The notes below the pieces were generated by a model. The model did no database searches, had not been told where the DNA came from, and worked only from the letters and a program-made list of their open reading frames with translations. A program made the translations under genes and the position numbers. Source: Norana najaformis (lineage: Eukaryota; Annelida; Clitellata; Crassiclitellata; Hormogastridae). Taken from it: a stretch of DNA of 64,000 nt. The first letter of the stretch is position 1, and each line of letters begins with the position of its first letter. The stretch lies in NCBI GenBank assembly GCA_964023275.1, contig OZ029913.1, forward strand, positions 39,310,757 through 39,374,756, written 5' to 3'. Below, one piece after another: positions 41,430 through 53,232 of this stretch.

Positions 41430-43080
41430 AAGCGGAAAACAGTTATTTCTCTTGATAGAAGAATTTTTATTTATGACATTCATATTTTGTCCATTCTATA
41501 TAGTTTCAATTTCGTACACTGTGCATGTTGTCTTGGTGCTTATTTTATATGTATTTATTGCACCTTTTTAGGATCTAACAAATAAGGTACAAATGCAGTA
41601 AATAATTATATGATTAATTAATTTTTGTACAGTTGCAATAAATAAATAAATTCTTGCCTTTGTTTTGTTTCTTCCAGTCACTAATTTTTATAGAGTAATG
41701 TGAACTATATAATATATTATGTTGATATTTGTAATTATATTCGATATTATTATATTTACGTAGACTTGTTAAAATGTTCAAAGTACTATTTAGTGTTTTA
41801 TATGTAGCTTACTGTAATAATTTTCGTTTAAACATCACTTGAGAATTTTGTCTGAATTTCTTAATAATTTCTATCTTTAGATGGTCAAACACGTTTTCTA
41901 CAAGAATCTAATATAAATTTTTGAAAAGTTTGGGTTAATTCCCCAAAAGGAAGTCACGGAAATAAGCAACTTAAACTTTAAACATTAGAGCATTAAGTTT
42001 TTTATTGTTAATAAAAATTGCAAAATATTACCGTAGTCACATTTAGACATGTGCCATGGATAACTACTGTACAATAAATATCTACAGTAATTACGGTACT
42101 TCTTTCGACAACAGTTATACAATGTGTGTGCACATAAGATACACAACTTAGGGCGGAAGAAAACCACTTTAATGTGCCCTTTATAACTAGGAATAATGTG
42201 AGGTGAAAAGTTCCACACAACTGTGCAGAAAAACACCACACTGGTGTGCAAGGCTGACAGCTGCACACCAATGTGGAGTTAAGGGTGTAGTAAAACTCTG
42301 CACTTCCTGTGAGAGTGGACAGGTATACGTACATGCTGGTACATACGTATATGCGTACATGTACATACTTGTACATGCACAGTTGTACATACATATGTAC
42401 ACAGATATAGGCACATACACACGCACACAACCAGACAGACGAGTTTACTGCGGAATGACACACAACGCACAGCGGGGCAGCTTAAGAGCCATTGGGAGTT
42501 GGCTCTGTCTGGCTAAGGCACAATTAAAGGAACTGCAGGGAAAATAGTTGCAATGCATTCCGTGGCTGTTATTTGCTTCCTGTTGGTCTAATTCGTGGAT
42601 ATTCAGAGCAGTTTGGGGTGTCGTTTTTTGGACTGGGGTCACAAGGGTCAGAAGAAACGATGAGGTTCTTCACTTGCCAAGCGATATTAGGTGCCAGTGA
42701 TGGCAGTGACTGTGGTAAAGTAAGGGAAGGTACTGTATGGTAAGGTACAGTCAATTAAGGTAAATGCTTCTTATTAAAGGATACAATTAACCACAAAACT
42801 AGCAAAGTGCCCATCACACTCCGGTAAAGTAGGGTATGGTATTAAGGTATACAGGCATGATATAGATGGATATCATTGACAGTATTACTCTATCATGCTC
42901 TGGTAAGATAAGGTGTGGTAAGGTCAGGTAAGCTTCATGTGTTTTGCTTACCCACTATAGCCTGACCGATGTTTTATCAATGACTGTTGGTCAGTTGAAA
43001 AGATGTCTTTTGAGTATATGTACATATGCATTTATGTATGTTTGTGTCGGTATATTTGTATGTGTAATCTATATGAGTAC
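41430..43080. other. Intergenic AT-rich DNA with small hairpin repeats
   Basis: No gene recognised. 42205-42290 carries several short inverted repeats (CACACTGGTGTG, TTCCACAC, TGTGGAGTT), 42320-42430 is an ACATAC-rich simple sequence, and 42710-42930 has GGTAAGGTA repeats. Confidence 0.4.
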
Positions 43081-43084
43081 GTCT

Positions 43085-43215
43085 CCTACAAATAAAATAT
43101 TGTACGTTTGTGTATGTATATGAAAATATTGTACGTTTGTGTATGTATGTATATGATTATTTGCATATATTGTACGTTTGTGTATGTATGTATATGATTA
43201 TTTGCATACACATAC
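43085..43215. repeat. Minisatellite of about 40 bp unit
   Basis: Three copies of TTGTACGTTTGTGTATGTAT plus ATGATTATTTGCATA. The first lacks part of the unit. It is followed at 43250-43295 by a widespread tail motif (CATTTATACAGCACCTTTTA). Confidence 0.8.
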
Positions 43216-43599
43216 ATATGTATGTATGTATGTGCACTGATGTATATCTTGGCATTTATACAGCACCTTTTAAAACCTCTGAGAAGCACCAAGAGAGGTT
43301 CTTGACTGCACGCAAAACCTAGGAAAGCATGGCTTACAACTCGGCTGCCACTTGCGCGTTTGTATTTATTTTGCGCCGTTGTGGCCTCTGAGGGGGGTGT
43401 GTCTGGCTGTTAGACATGCAGATGGGAGAAAAAGTAGAGTGGGATGATAAGGCGATTCTCATGTTGCCGGAAGTTGTTTGGCTTCCTCTTGTACTCGGTT
43501 TCCGGCCAAAACGAGACTGACTGAGATTAATCGATTGGTATTTGAGTCTGTCGATTTTTGTCTTCAGTTGACGGATATGGTGTCTCTTGGCAGTGACCG

Positions 43600-43815
43600 T
43601 AAATGCAAAGCAGAAAGAAAAGAAGGAGAAGGAATAGGAGAAGAAGAGGAAGCAAAAGACAAACAAGAAAGAATCAGGAGGAAAATAAATAGAAGAAAAA
43701 GAGAAAATAAAGAAGGAAGAGGATGAAAAGGTGAAGAAGGAGGAGTCGGAGGAGAACAAGAAGAAGGAGAAGAAGAAGAAGAAAAAGGAACAGAAGAAGA
43801 ATGAGAAGGGGAGGA
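43600..43815. repeat. Purine-rich GAA/GGA tract
   Basis: AGAAGAAGGAG-type low-complexity sequence that yields a spurious Lys/Glu-rich plus frame and a Phe/Ser-rich minus frame. Confidence 0.8.
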
Positions 43816-43817
43816 GG

Positions 43818-43930
43818 AGAGCAGTTCCTTAAGCTAGCACGAGAGGTAGCCGTAGGCGTGAAGTATAGCCACTTCGTTTTCGTAGCCTCAGCATATGAGG
43901 GCAGTTGGCAATTCCTCTTCCTTACCCTTT
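43818..43930 (-). repeat. SINE family A body, minus strand
   Basis: GAGCAGTTCCTTAAGCTAGC, GTGAAGTATAGCCACTTCG, TAGCCTCAGCATATGAGGGC and TTGGCAATTCC match the 3' part of the family A body in reverse. Confidence 0.5.
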
Positions 43931-44987
43931 TGAAAGTAATAAGAATTAAAAACTGGGAAAACTCTGCGTCAGTGTTGGATACCCTGAACAGTTGGAGAGA
44001 ACTTTGTCTAATCTGATATAATGGCTTCTCTTGCTGTTATCAGATTATTAACCAATAGTCGCTTTCAAGCAAGACCATGGTTAAAATCCTAATCTGGCAG
44101 AGAAGTCCAATCAAAGTCCAATAGGTCCATCTATAAATGCATTCGAAATTTGACAGGTTCGACTTGCAGAATCACATCATGATCATGATTTAATTGAGTC
44201 TGCTTTGGCTGACGAATTGCGTACGATTTACCTTTAGCAAGGTAATCGATTTACTGGGTCCAGTAATACATACGACCGTGACTCGACAGAATATTTTGGT
44301 TGCCACGCGCAGTGGTGTTACTTTGGTGTAGAAAGTGGGGTATCCATTTCTATAGTCTGACGCAATATTGTTATTATTCGGGTAAAGCATAATAATAATA
44401 CAAATATACAATGCAAATACAAATATAAAAATAATACTAAGTAATATTAATGTCACTGATGCTATATAATTCTGGTTTCAGTCTTGATGGATCAAATGTA
44501 TCTCAGAGAAAAATGATTATAAAATATGCAACCAGAGAAGCTAATAGTAGACAAGCTGACCAAGACCAGGTCAGATGAACGTTAAATCATTCAGAGTGTG
44601 TAAATGAAAACTAGCATTTTCCCTAATTACTAATTATAATATAGAAGTTATATCGCACCTCTTGGAACCTCTCACAAGCATTCTAAATTTAATAATTACT
44701 CATTTATATCCAGTTCTTGTTACAATGAGGCAACTACTTAATCCACAGCAAAGATGCTTCTCTTTTACCTCCCCGATGAATTCCTACAGCACGAAACATC
44801 CTAGCAGAATCCTATGAGTATACTGTAATTTTATGTAATGTAATATGTACTTCATATAAGGCCTGTTCAAGACATTTATGCAAGCATGTAATGTAATGCT
44901 TTTTATGTAGCACCTTTATGTAAAGATAACTAATCAGGTGAGCAGTGTTGTGTAATATGTAATTTATTTAGTACCTATACAGGCATA
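43931..44987. other. Intergenic DNA
   Basis: No gene recognised. Widespread short tail motifs at 44645-44680 (TTATATCGCACCTCTTGG) and 44905-44935. Confidence 0.35.
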
Positions 44988-45375
44988 TGTATGTTATATA
45001 CGGCGTATAGGATGGGAAAGCCCACCATATATAAAGGTCCTGTGTTCACGTTGGGAATTTGTTTATTGGCCCTGAGTGACCGTTGTACTGCTGCCTGTCT
45101 CTTGTCCGTTGTACTGCTGCCTGTCTCTTGTCTAGTTGTGTTTAGTCTTTCTGCGTGGATGACCTTTTGGTTCTTCGGGCCGTTTTGGTTCTTTCTGAGC
45201 CGTTTTTCGTCACCTTCTGTTCGTGGACGATGTTCTTTCGCTTCATGAGGTTGTGCTGCTTTTCGCGCCGCCCGAGGCCGACTTCTTATTGCTGTGTGAG
45301 TTACGTCTCATTTGTAAATGATTCTCACTTGTTAATAGCTTAGGAAATAAAGCCATTTTAATCCGAAAACTGGTG
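44988..45375 (+). repeat. Solo LTR of the 34.8-37.0 kb gypsy family
   Basis: Begins TGTATGTTATATACGGCGTA, homologous to the start of the LTR at 36614. It shares GGTTCTTTCTGAGCCGTTTT, TCGTCACCTTCTGTTCG and AATAGCTTAGGAAATAAAGC. A TATATAAAG box lies at about 45025. It contains a perfect 26-bp tandem duplication (45080-45105 and 45106-45131). No internal coding region is adjacent, as expected after LTR-LTR recombination. Confidence 0.7.
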
Positions 45376-45411
45376 CCGTACTAGATATTGCTAAACTTCT
45401 TGCAACAGTCT

Positions 45412-45479
45412 GTGTGTGCGTGCGCGCGCGTGTGTGGATTTTTGATAGACACGGTCACAGGAATGAGAATCTGAGCTAC

Positions 45480-45512
<33 letters not shown>

Positions 45513-45540
45513 CACATATGTATATATATCTCTGTATATG
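45412..45540. repeat. GT/GC and TA microsatellites
   Basis: (GTGCGC)n at 45412-45436 and (TA)n with CATA interruptions at 45477-45535. Confidence 0.85.
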
Positions 45541-46895
45541 CTGTACACATAGTATGTGTACTTTTTACATTTTATGCTCAGTTGCAGTTAAAGCTCTTGT
45601 CCGTAACAATAAAGGCCCAATCACCCGTTGAAGTTCTTGTTGTTTTATCTCGGGCTTCATCTAGGTGGAGAATGACCTCCAAGAAGCGTTGCCCAGCCCA
45701 TCCCGTATCCGCTTCGCCGCCCCTCCCCCCTTCCGATGAACCGTTACTCTTCTATGGCCTGCTTCTGAATCCTCTGCTGTTGTGCCATGGGCGGGGCATT
45801 AGCCAGTGCAGACTGGGGGTTTGGTCAGGTCTTTTAGGTGGAAACCCTTATGCGTTGGGCCGGCTGCTCATTTCTCTGTGGTGCTTGCGGCTGATCAGAG
45901 GCGTTTAACTGAATACGTGGGCTCCCATAGCTCGCATAGTTCGACTGGGTTAGACATCTATAGACAAGCGGCATGTTTCCAGTCCCGAGGGTCTAGAGGT
46001 CATGGGCGGGGCTAAATGACGAGATTTATATGATACACAACTTATCTCATTAATATTCATAACAAATGACGGAAACGTGTTTGGAATTTTATTTAGGACC
46101 TTGTTGGTTTGAAACAGCGTGAATGATATATAAGCTTTGAGGAAAACTTGGTTTGGTAACTTTAAAAATAAATATTAGGTTTTGGGGTCTTTTTTGAAAT
46201 ACCAGCATTTCTAAATTTCATATAAATTAAGAATCATTGTTGTGAATTGCCTTAAATGAAAAACCCCTAATTCCGTCATTCTTTAATAGCAATGCTCTTA
46301 CATATTAGAATATATTAGAAAATAAAAGACATAACACAATAATAGCAATTTTGCTTATATTTGTTCAAGCCTATGCAGAATAGTAAGGGGATGCAGAGCA
46401 AATTACAAGAACATCTAGTTCGTTAAAAGTGCAACATGCTAATGTTTACAATATTTATCAATCACTGGTTTTGACATTTTGGAACGGTTGTGAGTGACCT
46501 TCCTCTTGTTAGTTTATTCAGCAGGTCAGCCATTGATGGAAAACGTCCAAACAACTCTTTGAGTCCAGCTCAATTAGCATCAGTTAAAATGCCGGTCATA
46601 TACTCTCAAATTTTGCAGTTACTTCTCTCCATGTGGCCATCACTGTGTCTTCTGCATGTGTTACTTTGATACAGGGCTTCTGATGATCTACAGATGTTTC
46701 GATGATATTGCTGAGGCTACATTCGTGATCATTTTCTCGGGTGTTTGTTGTGGCATTTAGCACAGATTCAGTGGCATTATCACCATGGAGTGACAAAATG
46801 TGTATCTTTGCAAGCATTTTCCCAATACCACCTTGCGACCATACAGCGATCATTAATTGTTATTGATTTGTGAAGCATTGAACAGATTTACTTCC
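45541..46895. other. Intergenic DNA with an unassigned minus frame
   Basis: 45600-46020 is GC-richer without recognised domains. The minus strand 46853-46596 has an 85-codon open frame with no family resemblance that I can support. It might belong to the decayed element at 47.6-47.8 kb. Confidence 0.3.
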
Positions 46896-46900
46896 ATATA

Positions 46901-46975
46901 ATATGCAACGCCACACATCGGTGTGACGTTGCTCATAATATGCAACGCAAACTGATGTGTGACGTTGTGTATTAT
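46901..46975. repeat. Tandem pair of hairpin-forming repeats
   Basis: Two direct copies of an approximately 38-bp unit starting ATATGCAACGC. The first contains a near-perfect inverted repeat (GCAACG.CACAC / GTGTG.CGTTGC, 46905-46932, loop ATCG). In the second (46943-46968) only the outer stem is kept. Confidence 0.7.
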
Positions 46976-47609
46976 TATGTGCAAACAGGGAAGTAGTCTA
47001 CTTGGTTTTAAATGTTGTTGTGTTTTGAAATAAATTATCTTTATTTTTAAACAGTTAAATTATCAACTGTACTTTGAATTTTATTAAGCTGGTTAAATAT
47101 CTGCTTTCTGCTGTCACGAGATAAATTATTAACTATTTATTTCTCGCTTTTGTTGGTTTTGTGTTGTTTTTCTTGGCTGTCTTGGCGTGGACACATACAC
47201 AGAATTATCATCCATTTTACATGTGTGTCTTACCTGCCATTTCTGTGCATCAAGTTTCCCCACTGTTCTATAATTGTTTCGGTATATCTCCACACTAATG
47301 TGGCTGGCATACTTTAGTTTTCTGTGCTCATGAGTCACCCATAAGCTGAAGATTCTGTTCTTTCCTTACTAATTTCAGGTCACGTGTCTTTATTCTTGTT
47401 GTGTGGTTCAGGTCGCTCAGATTTTGACTCCTCATAATGCATGCACCACTGAAATGGGTTATATTACTGTGGGCGGTTCTTCTTTTGAGAACTGGATTTG
47501 AGAGATGTTGCTCGGTCTTTGATTTTAGATAACCATAAAGGCAATTCCAAGATATCATGCTTTAGTTTACTTAAAACAATTTTATGCCAAGGTCGAAATG
47601 AACAGTTTT

Positions 47610-47840
47610 GTAATGTGGAGGCTGGTTATACGATTCTATCTCTGGTCTCTTCACCGAGATGTCCACCAATGACATATTTGTGAGCTACCTCCATTACTTG
47701 GATCCTTCTGTCCTTTGGTAACACCAGCTCATATATCACCTGGTGCAGCATCTAGTATCTTTGTACAATAAGCCACTGACCACATAAAATTCAGAGTCCT
47801 TCACTTTAGCAAGTTTCCACCATGTCTGCTGCATGTCACT
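47610..47840 (-). mobile_element. Gypsy-type integrase remnant, minus strand
   Basis: Minus-strand frames read DSEFYVVSGLLYKD and, after a shift, ELVLPKDRRIQVMEVAHKY and then VIGGHLGEERTRDRI. This is the pattern of the His-His-Cys-Cys zinc-binding N-terminal integrase domain in Ty3/gypsy pol (L-V-P...AH....GHLG). Two or more stops or shifts break it. Open minus-strand frames continue toward 46.6 kb without recognised motifs. Orientation is opposite to the gypsy element at 35-37 kb and the solo LTR. Confidence 0.6.
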
Positions 47841-48159
47841 GTTTTACTACATAAATATGACCTGTGAGACCCTAAAATAGGCACCTTCTAGACACGTCAG
47901 TAATTGATGAAGGAGGTGCGATACGTGTGTGATATTTCAACCGTATGAACTTTGTAGGCTTTCCTACTTGTGATAAAACTTTGAAAACCTTCATAAGTGC
48001 TAATGATTACGGCAGTCATGTACCATTGTCGAAACTATATGTAGCGCCGCTTGGAGAGGCCTTTAAGCTTGACAACACAATTAGACCATCTAACAGTATG
48101 GTCTTTGATTGACTTCAGAGATACTGTAGTTTATTTATTTAATCAGCATGTATGTATAT

Positions 48160-48345
48160 ATGCACTTAGATGCTTATATAGTGCCTTTTATATCTGAACA
48201 TTTATATAGCGCCTTTCAAGGACCTCTCAGAAGCAAGGTGAACCTTGTAAGAACTTTTAAGAGTGTAGGTCACAGTGACCGTACCTTATTACCAGACACC
48301 AGACTTGATGTCTAGCAGCATTCTAGCTAAATTAGTGTCTGCTGT
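48160..48345 (+). repeat. Tail motif plus a dispersed GAGTGTAGGTCACAGTGAC repeat
   Basis: 48192-48237 is the clearest copy of the ACATTTATATAGCGCCTTTC tail. 48262-48345 (GAGTGTAGGTCACAGTGACC, TTACCAGACACCAGAC, TGATGTC.AGCAGCATTCT) recurs at 51868-51945 and 51978-52065. Confidence 0.55.
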
Positions 48346-48500
48346 TTTTACGCAGAACTCGTAAGAACTCTTTAAGATGGGAAAAGGAGTGACCTGTTGG
48401 GTCTGCCAAGGTCCATCTATATATTGAGACCTTTGCATTGTCCCACTTGGCATCACTCCAGATAGGCATTTTGCAATTTCACAATGATTTACACTCAATG

Positions 48501-48772
48501 ATTGTCTTTTGGTTAGAGTTCTGAACTCTCAACCTAGAGAACAGGGGTTCAATTCCTTGCCTAGGCAGTGAATTTTTCAAAATTTCTGCTTCACATGTGC
48601 CCCTGGCGACCTAGCTATGAAACAAGTACCCAGACTGTCGGTAGAAAGATCTGGCAGTGAGAGAGAGGACTGGCTAACACCCTGATAGACCGAGGCTAAG
48701 AAGATGAAGTCGCTAACATTTCATACCCATGGCTGTTTCACTGAACTGCTCACAGGGACTGATTTTCTTCTA
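48501..48772 (+). repeat. SINE family A, plus strand, full-length-like
   Basis: The head reads TTTTGGTTAGAGTTCTGAAC...GGGGTTCAATTCC (A- and B-box-like). The body carries GACTGTCGGTAGAAAGATC, GAGAGAGAGGACTGGCTAAC, CCGAGGCTAAGAAGATGAAG, TCGCTAAC...CATACCCATGGCTG. The end is TCACAGGGACTGATTTTCTT. Best preserved copy in the window together with 59192-59475. Confidence 0.65.
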
Positions 48773-48779
48773 ACTTTCG

Positions 48780-51770
48780 CCCTACTGTACAAGCATATGT
48801 ACAGGTATACAGCAAACTGGATATATACAAGCAAGTGCATGGGTAAATCCCTGTTGACGTGTTCCTGTATAATTATGTTAATGGTTGGTTGTGAGCGTCT
48901 GTGGGTGAAATTGTTGGCCGAGTTTTTTTTTACCTAGTAGGCCTTTTACTGAAGGTCAGGTGGCTTAGAGACCTAGCTGTTCATTTGGTTCTGGCCTGGG
49001 CCTGGCACCGGCGGTGGATTTGCACCAGGTCAATCGTGCCTACTGTCCAGTTCTGTCAGGATGTGAAGTAGTGTAGTGCTGACTGTTGAGGATTACCAGA
49101 CCCACGCAATTAACGAAAGCATCAAAGGCGCCTGCAACAACACTGAAAAAGTCCTTACCAGGTAAGCTGTAAGTTAGGAAGAATAGAGATTATAGCAAGT
49201 CCGAGGCAAGGTGGGATTGAGACATGAGGAGGGATTATGGGAGGGGCAGGGATTGAAGCAGCCTCAAGGCAAGTGTAGCTGGCAGTGGTTCAGTAATGGA
49301 AATGTTGACCACTACTAGATAAAGGCCCACTGGTTGAGATCAGAAATAGCTCTCTGTTCGGATGTTATTCACGGAATCCATATATATACCTATATGTGGG
49401 TTCCACACATGTATGTGTATGTTTAATTGTTTTTAGTTAGATGTATGCAAGTCAACCCCACCTATAAGTTGACCCTTTAATAACCACGGTGGCAAGGGGA
49501 AAGTCTGTGACCCGTGTATAAGCCGATGACCTATATTGAACTCTCTGTCCTCTGTCAGCATTATAATTTGCATTTGGCATTACCCACTCCCTCCTGTTCA
49601 CGGCAGAGTACTAAGACCTATTGATCTTGCAAGGCAGACTGAGCCGGGTTGGTTGTTCCATATTGCCAAGTGGAGCAAAGGGACCATTTCCCATATATTA
49701 TTTAGGGTGTTCCACTGGGGGAGTGCTTTGGTACAGCCGATGACTGAAGTTGGCGTTTAAGGCACTGCTTTGCTAAAACAACTATCGGGTGGGTGTGTTG
49801 ACATCATCCCATGGATTTGTCCTGTGATCTCCTGCAGATGACAGCGCTATAGAAGTCATTAGGTTAGATTGGATGTGTCTTGCAATTATTGCTTAGCCCT
49901 CATAAGGTGACCCAAAATTTGGACTTTCAAAATTGTCCAAATTTCTTGATTTATATGCGAGTATATGCGTTAATTTGTGTATGTATTTTTGTATTTCGTT
50001 ATGTGCATACGTATGTATGCAGGCGTAACGTATTTGAATGTATGTATGTTTGTATAAATGTAACTGTATGTATATGCAGGTCCAGGTTTTTTGGCTACGT
50101 TACTGAGTTTTAAGCGGCTCGGGCTGGGCTGCAATCTCTCAACATGGCAGGTAATAACAAGCTATTTACCTTTATCTGTGAAAGCTTTTGGTGGACTTAA
50201 GTATTTAAGCAGCTTTACATTTAAAAGCACTCATTCCATCAAAGAAGTAGAGTGTAACTTTCACCTACTTATTATTAATTGCTTGAGTTTGTTTGATCTT
50301 TGCGATTATGTTAATGTAGCTGTTTTACCTCAAATTGTTAGTTAGTAAAACTGAAATGTCTGCTTTTTTAAATTCGAGATTTTTGGAAATCTGTTATCAA
50401 GAATGACTTTTATTCAGCTACTGTAATATATTTGGTTACTTAAAAATTCAATTCCAGTATCCATAATCACACTTTGCAATAATTAATATAATTCTCATGC
50501 ATTTCATTACATCACTGTATCTTCAGAATGACATTTTTTACTTTCAAAGTAATATTCTTCTCACACCCAAATATTTTTTTTATCAAATTGATGTTTTCTT
50601 TTGTCACACCCAAAATTGCTTTGGCCATCAAAGGGATATTTTCTTCACACAAATTGTATGATTCAGAATTTTAAAAATTTCCACCAGTTTCAAAATGTTT
50701 TTTTTTTTGGGAATCCTGAGTAATTTATTGTAATTGGAGATCATATAGATCTTGTCGATATCAGTAGAGACATTTGTTGGGATAATTATTTTCAATTCTT
50801 TTCTTAATTAGAATAAGGTCTGATAACTTTTGCTTTCGCATTTCATGTAGGTGCTCTTGACCTGGCTGTTAATGAGATTGTGGTGCAAATGTACAGTGAT
50901 TTCTTTTGCTTTCTGTGCTCCAGATGCATGGCTAACAGTAGAGCTCTATTAGCTTACTTTCAGTCATCAGTTTCAGTTTCTCTGCCACACTTTACATACA
51001 TACATGCATACTTGAAGACAGGCATATGGATGTACATGCATGCATAGATGGATACATGCAGACAAACATTCATGTTATGTGCGCCGGGATACATGCATGC
51101 AGACATTATTGACATTTACCTACTGTACATAGATACATATATTCATAACATCCATGCATACATACGCTACTTGTATACACACATACATACATACACACAC
51201 ATACCCATATACATAGATGCATACATACGGAACATTCAGATATATGTGCATGCATACTTACACACAGGGGATTTGTATAGTGCCTTCTAAGCCATTCTGT
51301 TTGCTTCACCAGCTATTTTCCCTTCAGGATACATTGAATAAATATTTTTTTAATTATTGCCCAAGAAAAGAAAAGAAGTTGAATTGTTTTCTCATGAAAA
51401 AGACTGTGTTTTATGCCATCTGCTTGACCGTTCTCTGCTTGATTTGTAAAGTTTTGAGTGTGCTTTTTTCACGCCTGAATCTGGACAGTCTGTGGAGGTG
51501 CACGGTGAATGAGCATTACATTTCAGTGATTTCTGTTGTGATACATTTCTGGATGTGATGTGCTTCTGTAGAAGGATTTTATTTTTATCGAGGCCTGTGT
51601 CAGTTTTATGTTATTTAAACTATTTTTTGCAGAATTCTAAATTTAGAAATGTACACGCTTGAAAGTAATGTCTGCAAAGAGCAGGCACTAGTGTGGCTAG
51701 AACGCAGACATAAACTGTGCAGTGTCAAGAAACTGTGCAGTGTCAAAGCACCTTCACTGTCACTTGCTGT
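48780..51770. other. Gene-free stretch
   Basis: No coding exon recognised. A CAGCGCTATAGAAGTCATTA tail at 49840-49860, ATACATGC-rich simple sequence at 50990-51250 and a TATAGTGCCTTCTAAG tail at about 51277. At 50090-50151 a short block (acceptor TATGCAG, ATGGCAG then GTAATA) could be a tiny exon but has no partner. Confidence 0.35.
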
Positions 51771-51772
51771 CA

Positions 51773-51862
51773 GACAGTTTTGTCTGATTATTTCAAAAGG
51801 CCCAATAATGTTTGGCTGACAGTTTTGTCTGATTATTTCAAAAGGCCCATTAATGTTTGGCT
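51773..51862. repeat. 45-bp tandem duplication
   Basis: Two copies of a 45-bp unit starting GACAGTTTTGTCTGATTATT that differ at a single base (CCAATAATG against CCATTAATG). A 17-18 bp tandem pair (AAACTGTGCAGTGTCAAG) lies just upstream at about 51712-51747. Confidence 0.85.
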
Positions 51863-51867
51863 GTAGG

Positions 51868-52065
51868 TCACAGCAACTGAGTTTGTTACTGGACAGTTGA
51901 TGTCCATGAGGGTTTTGGCTACAACAGTGTCTGCTGTTTTCATTCATTATAACTCACATTCATTCATTATAACTTACTTTGAAGAGTGTAGGCCACAGTG
52001 ACTGTGCTTATTACCAGACAGTTGATGTCCAGCAGCATTCTGGTTACTCTAATATCTGCAATTTC
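51868..52065. repeat. Two copies of the GGTCACAGTGAC dispersed repeat
   Basis: Copies at 51868-51945 (TAGGTCACAGCAACTGAG, GACAGTTGATGTCCATGAG) and 51978-52065 (TAGGCCACAGTGACTGTG, GACAGTTGATGTCCAGCAG), in tandem, matching 48262-48345. DNA at 52070-52760 is otherwise unassigned. Confidence 0.6.
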
Positions 52066-52764
52066 CAAACATTTCTTCTAGGGATGTGTTCGGTTATTTA
52101 TTTAGCATTTAAGAAACTCTTAAAGGAGCTATTGATTGCAAGGCCGACCCAGATGAAACATCACACGATGCCAGATCAATCCTGACCTTGAGATGTGGGC
52201 TATGTCAGGTCAATCCTCTCCAATGACAATCAGTGACAGACTAACAACGACCTTGAGCAAGTCAGCATGTCCTTGATCCTCAGTGTGACCATTGGGTTAC
52301 TTCACTATGCTAGATATTGCACAAACACCTCAGATTTAATTAGTTTGTGTGCACAACATGTAATGACCCCGGAGTAGGATGCCCTGGGGTCAAGTGGGCC
52401 TAGACTTCTTCGTCGGATAGTTTGTTTATGAACACCTACAATATTGCAGCATTTTGGTACGAATCTATCACTGTTTACTTGACACATCTCAGACCGGAAG
52501 TCATTTCAGTGCCCACTTTCACACATACGCTACCTGGTGGATAAATTTATGACATTTGCATGAGTAATTGAAATGAATAAGCAAATAGATCGATATATAA
52601 ATCGGTGGTGCTGGCATGCATGACCAGCTTACAATTTATGTTTGAGTAGCCATGTGGGCTTAGCACTGAGGCTGTGCATAACTTGCTTAAGGAAGTGGTG
52701 AAAGCTTGGTGCTGTGAATACCATGCCGGTTAAAGTGTGCCTTTACCAGATATTGCACTTAATT

Positions 52765-52925
52765 ATACTAATGATAATAATAATAACAATAATAATAATC
52801 ATGATGATGATGATGATAATAATAATAACAATAACAATAATAATGATGATAATAATAATAATAATTTTAAAAAATAATAATAGTAATAATAATACTACTA
52901 ATAATAATAGTAATCCGACAACTTC
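52765..52925. repeat. AAT/GAT microsatellite
   Basis: (AAT)n and (GAT)n mixture, then a TATATAGTGCCATTGC tail at 52924-52941. Confidence 0.9.
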
Positions 52926-53084
52926 TATATAGTGCCATTGCAATAATGCTCAAGGCATCAGTCAGTTTTTGCTGTTGAGCAAAATCATTTAGGAGTGTGG
53001 GGATCCATTGACCCAGTTGCTGTAGCCACCTAGTGAATATTGGTGTGGTACATCTGACATACCCCTCGCCTTGGGATTATGTTG

Positions 53085-53232
53085 TATTGTGTGGTGTATT
53101 GTACTGTGTGGTTTTGTATTGATTTTATTGTATTGTATTATGTTGTATTGTATTCTTTTGTTTCGTATTATATTGTATTTATTGGATTGTATTGTGTGGT
53201 GTTGCGTTGTATTATCCTGTACTGTATTATTG
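53085..53232. repeat. TATTG/TTGTA simple repeat
   Basis: Repeats of GTATTGT(A) units, followed by GTGCATTTACATAGCACCTT at 53238-53257. Confidence 0.85.

Noticed and set aside
48501-48560. A functional tRNA gene
   Set aside because: A- and B-box-like sequences are present but the arms do not pair into a full cloverleaf and the SINE body follows. The same applies to heads at 27191, 33605, 37962, 38281 and 59420.
52714-52943. Ile/Met-rich and Asn-rich frames
   Set aside because: AAT/GAT microsatellite.
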